In this document: positions 35,394 to 44,181 of the stretch, piece after piece
How positions within the stretch are numbered: the first letter of the stretch is position 1
Layout: every line of letters starts with the position of its first letter
Assembly (NCBI GenBank): GCA_013423325.1
Contig: BLJB01000128.1
Span: 118,336-182,335, forward strand
Source: Usnea hakonensis
Lineage: Eukaryota > Ascomycota > Lecanoromycetes > Lecanorales > Parmeliaceae
DNA length: 64,000 nucleotides
Direction: 5' to 3'
Notes under the pieces: generated by a model
Database searches by the model: none
The model's input: only the letters and a program-made list of their open reading frames with translations
Told to the model about the DNA's origin: nothing
Position numbers and translations under genes: made by a program

Positions 35394-37017
35394 TTACACA
35401 CGGTTTGTGTTGGTTGGATCTCGTTGCCAGCGGAACCAATAGCCATCCCTCCCTCGTTGTCGTGCATCCGAAATAGCACGGCCCTTTTCTTTTCTTTTCT
35501 CTTCCTTACTCCAACGACGAGGGTGTCTTTGTACGTTTAGCTGTACAGTGAACGGCTCGCCTTCTGGATTATCTAACATGCAATAGTCGTCGTGGGGGTG
35601 AAGGCTTGTCAATGCGTTACATCCCCCGTCTCTGAGACGTGTTCCGTTCTTACAGATTGTCCGATCGTCGTTGACTGTCTTTAATACTTGCTCGAGATGA
35701 GCCACGTTGAGACAAAATGCCCAATGGCATTTGTGTGAAATGTGGCACCAGCTAAGCACAGTATTGCGGAAAAATCTGTCCAATTGGGCTCCTTCTTTCT
35801 GATGAAACAGGAGGACCCACTAGGGGTAAGGTTTGGAGACTTGTTGGTTCTTGGGTACCGTTTAGGTTATATCGTTCAGATGGACGAACGACGCCCGTTT
35901 TGCGCTTGGCAAAAACTCCCTTGATAATTCTGCAATCGGTGCTTTCCTCTTGGTTCAAAAGGCCTTTGGATTCGAAGTATGATCTTGCCGTGAGGGAGTT
36001 GTAACAGAAGTACAACTTCTCCATCTCCTCTTTCAACTTTTCTTGTGGACCCCATGCTATAGTACATGATCTTGTAGCTGTCGCATGCTGCCGGCGGAGC
36101 TCCTCTGTGTCCAGCAGTCTATACTGCTCTAGCAGAATGGCTGGGGCGTCTTCATCTTGACCTTCGTGTTCGTCTTTGACATGGTCGTTGGTCTCTTCTT
36201 CTGTGGCGAACCGGCGATGGCAACTGCGATCAGGACACACCCGCATGACTCTATCATGATTCTGTCGCAGATGTATGTCCATGTCTGCTTGTGTCACCGT
36301 CTCGGTCGGACATCCCGGCCATTCGCATAATATTTGCCTTTCGGCACAATCGCCTCCCATCTCTTCATCCCCTCCCCCCTCCCTCACCTCTTCACTCCCC
36401 TGAGCCCCCACAATTTCGTTCCCTCCACCCCCTCCTAGTTCGGAAAGGTGGATTTTGACAACGGCCTAGTCGGGCCGCGTACCTTTGACTTCCTCCAGCA
36501 CCTGGTTGGTCATAATGGCCCGAAAATTGTGCACGCTTGTCGGTACTGACGTTCCCAGTACCACGGACGCAGCGCAAGCCGCGACAAAGACCCCACAGTC
36601 GCTTGGATTGTTTTGAGGTCCGCAGTTTCGTTCAACAACTGTCCATGTAGTACTGGGAAAGTTCCCATTGGGAACGGACCCCACCCACTCTAGAACACGC
36701 ACGACGTCTTTTGCGCCATTGCTGCATATGGCCCTCCAATTGTTGCTATTAAGCAAATTGTAGTACTCCAGTATTCCTCCTTCTGTGTCGGCAGCAGGCA
36801 GGCGGGCCACGCAAAGCATCCAGTGGTTTCCGTTGACATGGGTTGGGATCAATATTGTCGTCGTCTCGGATTCCACAATGAACCCTGCGGAGTTCTTTGC
36901 TTCTGGTCCTTTGGGATTGTTTATTGCCTTCAAAATATCGGTAGATAGTTTCCAGCGCGATCGGAATAGCACCTCAGCCGAAAAGAAGAGACACACACAA
37001 CGGCTAGATAGCTGCAC
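35394..37017 (-). CDS. Ulp1-type cysteine peptidase fused to C2H2-like zinc fingers
   Basis: A C48 (SUMO/Ubl-specific) peptidase-like domain is encoded at 36483-37017. NGNHWMLCVARLP holds His65 and Trp66, EYYNLLNSNN has Asn where the family has Asp, and ERNCGPQNNPSDCGVFV holds the oxyanion Gln135 and nucleophile Cys141. A 48-nt intron (36435-36482) leads in frame to a second exon with CEWPGCPTETVTQADMDIHL and CPDRSCHRRFATEEE, two C2H2-like fingers ending in HLRQNH and HVKDEH. A further weak-donor intron probably leads to WVLLFHQKEGAQLDRFFRN and Cys/His-rich DDRTICKNGTRLRDGG down to 35394. The 5' end is unresolved: a coding-like piece at 37212-37460 ends in a stop. A broken relative lies at 61517-61853. 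Such proteases are often carried by transposons; no transposase is seen here. Confidence 0.6.
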
Positions 37018-38782
37018 GAGATGAAGTGAGACTCAAACCGAGTCTCTTCGTCTCTCTTGTCCGAGCGCAGAATGCATCCAGCGCTCATAATCGAAAACTC
37101 CTAGCGATCTCACGGTGCAGTATTCAAGCGCCGCAGTGAGGTTTAAACCAACACCAAGTAATCTCCATACTCATGGCATTGAATTTTTTCGAAAAGAGTG
37201 TAGCATAAACCTTAATGGCGATGAATGTTTTCGTATTTCGAGCTCATTTCATCATCTAGGATTTCAACCTGCTTCTGGATCATCTTCCTGGTGAGCGGTG
37301 ATGCCTCTAGTATTGTGGAACATCGTTCTTTCCACCATTGTATGAATCGCATATTAGCCGTCAATCGTTTTTTGACTATGCAGGAGTATTCCGTATGTGA
37401 TTTTACTCTGCATACAATCACAGACGAAGGATCGACGTCCTCAGCCTCGTCTATCCAGTCGCCAGCCCCTCACCACGGGAAACTCTCCACCTTCCACTTC
37501 AAGTCTAAGCCGAATCCCAAAGTCAGCCACGCTGCCTCCTTTATTGGTACCATATATCCGGGTCGTCTATAAAATCCTATACTGACTGGAGCTGTGAAGC
37601 CTTGCGCCCAGTAGGCAGCTTCACCGCCCCTTTCTACCTGAAATCGGGCACTGACTGAACGGCCAAGCTGGAAATAAGGCCAGTCATGTGTTTTGACTTA
37701 TCGATGGACTCATCGAAGTTGTTACCGTATGTGTAGGGACGGGGAAGCGATGGTGGAGATATTATTAGGATGCCAAGGCTTTAGGAAGGTGGTAAATCCT
37801 GCTTTGTGTTTATGCGCAAAAGGGCCAAATACCACCCTCAACCACGACAATGTCTTGTCATAAAGGTCAGAGCGTCCTAAAAGATACGATGATACTGCCC
37901 CAGAGCCACCCACACCTCATAGTCCTCAAAAACTTCAACCATCTCGCAATTTTACCTTTTCCTACCAACCTACATCCTCGTCACACACACCTCAACCCCT
38001 AGAGGAGCCAATCAAGGACCCTACAACCCAGACGGTAGCGACCCCTCCCACCCCTCGAACAGCAAATTATCTCGGCTACCGTAGGTACTTAAGTAAAACC
38101 ATCGAAAATCCTTATTCTACTTCCAAACAAAGAAACCCATTCTCGTTATCCGTAAGCGCGCGCCATCCTCACCATCACCCTCCTCCTTCCTTCCCCCCCA
38201 TCCTTCCGGCCGAAAAACAACCTGTCTCGATTCCGCTCACCCATCCCGAACGTCCTCATCTCGCTTCCCTACAAAGAAACTCATCTCATTATCCCCCAGC
38301 ACGCCAATCTCACCCATCACACCCACCGCTTTACCCCCGCTCCATATTCCACTTTCACCAGATTCCCCCCCCAACCCATCCCCTTCATCAATCTTCAAAC
38401 CTCCAAACCCGCCTTACTCCAACCATCCAACCATAACCCGCTACCCACAAACAAAGCAGACAGACGTACCAACCGTCCTACCACTGCTAGCCCTCAGAAT
38501 CGTACCATTCTACAAAATTTTCTTCACCATTGAAGAGCAGCTCTGTATCCGCGAAAGAAATATTTTCGATGACGTGGCAGGCGGCATGGCATTTGATGAC
38601 TAATATCTCCTGATTGATTCTCGATTCAGCTCATGCAGACTATCTTTAGAATGGACGCTCGACAGCCAATTAACGCTTTAACTCATAGATATTGTATGAT
38701 GTGTGAAGCCAGAGACTCTACAGGTAAAGAGCAATTCAGTCTCAGATGCCTACGAGAAGGAAGCATACTCAACACCTTAGGC
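37018..38782. other. Intergenic region, partly C-rich
   Basis: The first 550 bases contain a minus-strand piece (37212-37421; RFIQWWKERCSTILEASPL) of coding character, perhaps a lost 5' part of the Ulp1-like gene. From about 37900 to 38500 the plus strand is C- and CCATC-rich with no frame of note. Confidence 0.4.
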
Positions 38783-39574
38783 TTATCCTCGGGGCTCATT
38801 TTCTGTTGCAGGTTGCCCGGCCGCCCAGATCTGACTCGTGACTCCTGTTGCTGGATCCACGCGTATAATTTTCGACACATCATTGTTCCTGGTCAATGCC
38901 GGATACTCCCACCCACCCCAGGCCAAGTCCTGGTTGAAATTGTTATCGGGACTGTTGTTGGCCGGCGTGCACACATACGCGTCACCCCTCGAAGCTTGTG
39001 CAAAAGCCTGGGCCAGACGCTTCTGAAAAGGGTCCGTGATGATACTGGGATTGGAACCTGGATTTCCATTCACGATGGCCATCGCTTGAGCTTCAAACCA
39101 TTTCGGGTCGGCGATGTTGTCCCATGCCACAATTGGACTGATCTCAGGATGGCATGCAAAGTACTGCTTGCATTGCTTTAAGCCAGCTGCACCGCCTAGG
39201 CCGGTGTAGAATACTGAGATGGAATTTCGCACTTGACCCCAGGCTTCGATCTGGGAGACGCATTCTGCAACGGTGGGCACTTGGGCGCTGCATTCGAACG
39301 CATTTTCTGACTTTGAAGGGAAACAACCACGTTTCCAGAGTGGTTTCTCCACTTGTTGGTCAAGCTGTTTGGCCCACTCACGGTGGTTCGGGGGCCTGGT
39401 TGGAACTTCGTACGGATTCGCTGCCAATAATGTGGGCGACTCGTGGCTGAGAGATCTGTTGATGGCAAGGTCTGGGAAGTTGGGGGGAATGACATTTGCA
39501 TTGCTGATAGTGAAAGTGATGATAGACAAGGCGATGAGGAAGCAAGTGCCCAGGTGACTGATCGAGTGATGCAT
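38783..39574 (-). CDS. Secreted cysteine-containing protein, possible ADP-ribosyl-cyclase-like fold
   Basis: One exon, 263 residues. A strong signal peptide (CFLIALSIITFTISNANV) precedes a short pro-region and a body with six or more cysteines: RGCFPSK, FECSAQ, ECVSQIEAWG, QCKQYFACHPE and YVCTP. Other marked segments are ISVFYTGLGGA, DPFQKRLAQAFAQASRGDAY and WGGWEYPALTRN. I know similar secreted fungal proteins of unknown function. The order of an aromatic block, a F-x-K/R-x-L-A-x-A-F helix, a D-x-Y/V-x-x strand and a W-E-x-x-x-L motif recalls the ADP-ribosyl cyclase/CD38 fold, with the Glu of WEYPAL in the catalytic position. That likeness is my inference only. Confidence 0.7.
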   Translation of the reverse strand: MHHSISHLGTCFLIALSIITFTISNANVIPPNFPDLAINRSLSHESPTLLAANPYEVPTRPPNHREWAKQLDQQVEKPLWKRGCFPSKSENAFECSAQVPTVAECVSQIEAWGQVRNSISVFYTGLGGAAGLKQCKQYFACHPEISPIVAWDNIADPKWFEAQAMAIVNGNPGSNPSIITDPFQKRLAQAFAQASRGDAYVCTPANNSPDNNFNQDLAWGGWEYPALTRNNDVSKIIRVDPATGVTSQIWAAGQPATENEPRG

Positions 39575-40035
39575 CTCGTTGTTGGAAATTTTCCAGCGAT
39601 CGGATCGGCAACTGTAATTACGTTACAGGACGATAGCAAAGTGTTTATTGGACGTAACAAGGCAGATTAAACAGACATAGTAACGGCCTCAAACAACAAC
39701 AACAAAAAAAAAGGGTAAATCTTTATAGAAAGTAAGCTTGGACTCCATTTGTCCTTGCTCTATAGATAGCCTTGCCGTATATCCGGTTGCTCGCGGCGTA
39801 GAGATTCTATCTACCCCTGCATATCTAGACCACATAGCCCCCCTGCATTGCATTAAATTGCGGCTCATCTCATATATCCTGTTGATGAAACGAAACATCA
39901 AACCCTGAGTTTTACTTGTCGGAGATGAGCACTATGCAAGGTTTTCAGGTTTTCATTAGAAAATGTGGCGTTTTCCGGAAGGTATTGAGAGGGAACGCAT
40001 CATGTAACTCGAGGCTATGGGCTGATTGTAGCATA
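39575..40035. other. Intergenic
   Basis: Between the secreted protein (minus) and the ankyrin gene (minus). A CAACAACAACAAC/A-run lies near 39693-39713. No coding frame is supported. Confidence 0.4.
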
Positions 40036-40707
40036 TCAAAGGCTTTTCCAAGCCCTGTTTGCTTCGGCTGATTTCTCGGGCGTCGCACCATATCTAATAA
40101 GCAAGTCAATGATTTCCTGTTTGGTCCCCACATCGCTGGTGACTACGTCAAGCGTAGATCTGGTAAAGAAGTGACTTTTGTTTGGATCGAGTCCCTGTTC
40201 CAAAAAGAAGGACAAAAGAGGGACATTTTTCATCAGCGCCGTCATCGATATCAAATCTCCTTTCTCACCAAAGTCCCTGTCGATGAGTCCTGGGCTGTGC
40301 GTGAGAAGTGCTTTCCAGGTTTCGACTCCACCCTCAAGTGCGGCAGAGCGGACATCGTCGCTGATCTCGATAGAAGGACATGCCTGGAGAAGATATCGGA
40401 GGACATCGACATTGCCCTTATTTGCGGCGGATTCTAGCATGAGCTGGCGGATTCTTGGGTTGTCTTCGCCGCCGGCCAGAAGGAGTTCAATTATTTCAAT
40501 GCTACCTGACCCCGCCGCATGCTTGGCCAGCATTATTTGCCAGTCATCAAGGAGGACACGTAGCCTTGGAGCGTCTCTCATTGCGCATGCGCCCAAGATC
40601 TGGTCCTGCAGTGAGGGGGGCGACATTTTGGGGGCGAAAAATCTACGGTAGAATGGTCCGATGCTTTTCATAATATGATCAATCGAGGTGCTTGAATGCT
40701 GACGCAC
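40036..40707 (-). CDS. Ankyrin-repeat protein
   Basis: One exon, 223 residues from MRQHSSTSIDHIMKSIGP; a second ATG 12 codons in (MKSIGPFYRRFF) is equally likely. Ankyrin-type helices follow one another: LGACAMRDAPRLRVLLDD, AAGSGSIEIIELLLAGG, AANKGNVDVLRYLLQACP, AALEGGVETWKALL, and TKQEIIDLLIRYGATPEKS. About five degenerate repeats fill the protein; the third and last are the clearest. No other domain. Fungal genomes hold many such short ankyrin proteins of unknown partner. Confidence 0.75.
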   Translation of the reverse strand: MRQHSSTSIDHIMKSIGPFYRRFFAPKMSPPSLQDQILGACAMRDAPRLRVLLDDWQIMLAKHAAGSGSIEIIELLLAGGEDNPRIRQLMLESAANKGNVDVLRYLLQACPSIEISDDVRSAALEGGVETWKALLTHSPGLIDRDFGEKGDLISMTALMKNVPLLSFFLEQGLDPNKSHFFTRSTLDVVTSDVGTKQEIIDLLIRYGATPEKSAEANRAWKSL

Positions 40708-41397
40708 TCACTATTTAATACAAACACTGATTTGTTGGTAGTTTTTGTTCCTTAAAGGAAAATATTTTGAAAAGATTAGAAGAATTTGCGAAGTACTTAT
40801 TAATGTCCGAAGCCTGCATAAAGTACCTTACCTTATGTTGTACCTTACCTTACGAATCAAAATGTTTCGACTGCGCCTCTTAGATGCGTGTTTCATCACC
40901 TGCATGAAGTCCTCTACTGCGTCTCTCAAAGCAGGATGATATGAAATAATTCCGACTACGTCCCACTCGTACGTGGGCATGTGGTTTAGAAGCAAAATCT
41001 TGCAGCCTCTCTAATCCAGTCACTGCCCACCATAGCCAAGTTATTTGCTTACGACCGATTGTTTCCGGCAGTCCGCCGCTCCCAAGAAGATTTGCATCAT
41101 CTTTAGGAGTTACGTGCGAAGTTTAGGGTCAGCCTAATGCACCTTGAGCCGATCCTAATGCGCCTTGATTGTCTTTTATTCGGTCGATCATGTGGGATCC
41201 ATTCTTAACTTGCCATCTATTCCAGACGCTGTACAAAAACCTCATTGTCTCATGTCTGAATTAATCATATGATGGATTGTCCCTTGTCTTTGAGTTAGTT
41301 TTGATTGTTGGACTTTCATCACAGCACTTCTTGGATCTGGTTGTGAAAACATATCCTCCGATCATTACTCATAACCGTGCCTTGACAACAAGACGTG
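40708..41397. other. Intergenic
   Basis: Divergent spacer upstream of the ankyrin gene and the surface-protein gene. A direct repeat TACCTTACCTTA occurs twice near 40824 and 40842, separated by TGTTG. A second imperfect pair, AATGCACCTTGA and AATGCGCCTTGA, lies near 41136 and 41158. Confidence 0.5.
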
Positions 41398-42832
41398 ATG
41401 CGTTTCATATGGCTACCAATTATCGGACTCGTCTCTGGGCTTCAAGTACATGCTGAATACAAGGCTCATATGCTGATGCCAAGAGATTCAACGGACACCG
41501 CATCAATGACTGCCCGATTCTTGAACTTTACTACCAATTCGACGCTTTCAACTTCATCCTCAATACCAGTCTCGTCATCTCAGTCCGGTCCATCCTTCTC
41601 AACAGCGTTTCCATCTTACACAACGAGCGTCGCAAACTCCACAGATAGCTCATCGTATTCTCTATCTGACGAGCTAGCCTCTCGCAGTCCTAGCGATAGC
41701 AGTACCATGACAACTACTTCATTAGCCCTTCAATCTATGACAACCAGTCAGTTGTTTCCTTCAAGTTCGACATCGGGGCCGATTGTAGTTGGAGGAGGTA
41801 GCGGTTCCGGTGGCGGCGGCGGCGGGGAAGGAAAGCCTCCAGTGGTCCCCCCAATACTGCCACCAGTAGCCCCTCCCATACCGCCACCTGGGATAGGTGG
41901 CAACGCAGGAGATGATGGAGGTGATCATACCACAGACCACTCGTCAGACGAGCCATCGACATCAGCATCGTCTACTACTGGGAGTATCATGAGTTCGTCA
42001 TTCACAACTCCAACAACCTCCTCCACGACAAATGGAAGTGCAACGACACCATCAGCATCGTTGTCCTCGGCATCCGCTTGTGGACTTGCAACACTAAATC
42101 CGGATTTTCCATTTGCGTGGGGTGACGACGGTCCATTGCTTGGGTCGATGACCCTATCGCAGTCAATTACAGTTATAATTACAGGCGGCAGTGCAAGCCT
42201 CGAAAACTCTTCCGTATCGACTACTAGTCGTGCCACTTCTAGTGCTGTAGCAGAGACTGCCGCTACAACTACCAGTCTTACCACGTCTGCTTCCGCTCCT
42301 CAAGCACCTCCACCGCCATTGCCCAGTTCATCAGTGCCACCAGCGCCGCCTGCCCCTTCGCAGACGAGTTCTAACGACAAAGGTTCCTCGCTGTGTAAAA
42401 ATTTGGAACACAGTGAAATCAATCCCTGCAAAATCGCCTATCATCTCTACAACGCCAATTGTCTGTATCAGCAATATACATCGTATGTAGTCACCGACGA
42501 GGGAACACTGATCAATGAGTTCTTGCCTGCCTCGAATGGTTGTGCTGCCATGTTCACATGTAGTGACTATAGCGCTGGAATGACTGGTGCTCAGATCATT
42601 GATGCGTAAGTCATTCTGCTGTCATTACGCTGAAGGGCGTTTCCGAATGGCCAGTTTTATGGTGATGACTTTTTGCTGATGATAGGATTTTTAATTTAGT
42701 TTCGATAACCTTTTCGCGAACGACACGGTCAAGATGTGCGGGAGTTCCTATCTTTCTAATGGATGTCATGTCACCGTCAATGGTTGCAATGACTGTAAAG
42801 CCAGCGTGCCATCCACTTGTCCGCCTGCTTAG
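41398..42832 (+). CDS. Secreted Ser/Thr-rich surface protein with Cys-rich C-terminal domain
   Basis: Two exons: 41398-42605 and 42700-42832, total 1341 nt, 446 residues. A signal peptide (MRFIWLPIIGLVSGLQVHA) leads into about 300 Ser/Thr-rich residues likely to be heavily O-glycosylated, interrupted by a Gly run (GSGSGGGGGGEG) and Pro-rich PPVAPPIPPPGIGG. The C-terminal ~110 residues form a cysteine-rich domain: SLCKNLEH, NPCKIAYHLY, ANCLYQQY, NGCAAMFTC, VKMCGSSYLSNGCHV, NGCNDCKA and STCPPA. No GPI-anchor signal follows. It is probably a cell-wall or matrix protein; the C-terminal domain is not one I can name. Confidence 0.75.
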
Positions 42833-43587
42833 ATCCCTATAACACCTTGTACTTGATTGGATAGTCCTTATATTAGCATACTATGCATAAAATGTGTAGC
42901 AGTAGGATTTGTGCTTTTTCTTGTTCCTCGAACGCTGTCCTTTTTACCAGCGGACTTCTTGATGGACGAGTCTGCATGGAAAATCCGCACGCAGCCAGCA
43001 CCCAATAGAAAGTAGAGACTTAGCCAATTAAAGGTCCATGTATTGACCTCTTACCCAAGCATCTCTACCGACCATCTCCTTTTTCTTCCACTTCTTTTTG
43101 TTGAAACGAGGTGTGACTGCTTCGAGGATGCCTTTTTTTTACTGATATTCGTTCCTAGGTTGGTGTGTAGTAGTATATATGGTGATCAGAGCCTGGGTCT
43201 ATACTTCTACGTGTTTACATTGTTTTGAGGTGTTACTATGCTGAGAATAAGATAGATTCTAAGATACCGGGGAAGTACAGCCCTTTTTCTTCTACAGTCT
43301 GGACTTACCCCCGATATACGAGTAAAATTACAAATTGTATTTGGTTTTTTCACAAGCCTACGATATTACCAAATCTATGGTGCTTTGTCGAATGGTCTCT
43401 CCCAACATGGAAGGTAAATGCTGCAAGTTCATATCTAGTATCGCTACTTCTCGCAGAAGTCTGATAGAATACAAATTGCTCAAGCGAGCAAGCTAGCCAA
43501 GGATAGGAAACCGGAAGAGGTTACATCTTCTATCAGTGGCGGTCAAAGCCACATCTCTTCCCACTTTTCCGTATTTGAGAAAAAAGT

Positions 43588-43625
43588 GCAGGGAGCTAAA
43601 GCCCTTTCGGGCCTTAGCTTCCTGC
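43588..43625. repeat. Inverted repeat, strong hairpin
   Basis: GCAGGGAGCTAAAGCCC is followed by TTTC and GGGCCTTAGCTTCCTGC. The arms pair over about 16 bases with one or two mismatches. Its position between two convergent 3' ends suits a terminator-like element, but it could equally be a fragment of a small inverted-repeat transposon. Confidence 0.7.
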
Positions 43626-43732
43626 GCTGGCCAATTATATGATCGTGTTCATTCTGTCCGGCACTAAAACACGCTCTAAATAAGAATTATAGAGTAAATA
43701 ATGCGCTTTCAAATGATACTCCATATGGAAAA

Positions 43733-43971
43733 GGGGGGTTTCAGAGGGTCTCCCCCTGAGAAAAAGAAGAAATCAGTGGATTTGGGAGTAGATTTGGGAG
43801 AGAAATCAGTGGATTTGGAAGTGGATTTGGGAGAGAAGAGCGGGGTTTCAGGGGTTCTCCCCCTAAGAAAAAGAAGAAATCAGTGGATTTAGGAGAGAAG
43901 AAGGGGGGTTTCAGGGGGTCTATCCCTGAGAAAAAGAAGAAATCAGTAGACTTGGGAGTAGATTTGGAAGG
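43733..43971. repeat. Imperfect tandem repeat, three major units
   Basis: Three units each begin GGGGTTTCAG and continue to GAGAAAAAGAAGAAATCAG (anchors at 43736, 43843 and 43906). The first unit carries an internal duplication of the AAATCAGTGGATTTGG part about 33 bases apart, which explains the unequal spacing of 107 and 63. On the plus strand it would encode KSVDLGVDLGEKSVDL. Confidence 0.75.
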
Positions 43972-44181
43972 CCTTAAATTCGCCCCTAGGGACTCACAAG
44001 CTTTTCACTACTGGGAAGTCCCACGCCCCAGTACATAATATATCATGTCACCCTCGCACCCCGCGCTATGCGGAAGCACAGAAAAACTTCCCATTGCTAT
44101 GCATGCGGTAAGATCCTTCTGGCTCTTCTCCCATGTATTATTCCCGGACTCCGACCCAATTCGGTTCGTATGAAAAGCAGA

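Larger units (their letters stand above)
42833..44181. other. Intergenic with hairpin and tandem repeat
   Basis: Convergent spacer between the surface protein and the ThrE/Prm10-like gene. It holds the hairpin at 43588-43625 and the tandem repeat at 43733-43971, listed separately. GGGACT at 43989-43994 pairs with AGTCCC at 44013-44018. No gene is accepted; the frame 43701-43892 is a translation of the tandem repeat. Confidence 0.6.
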
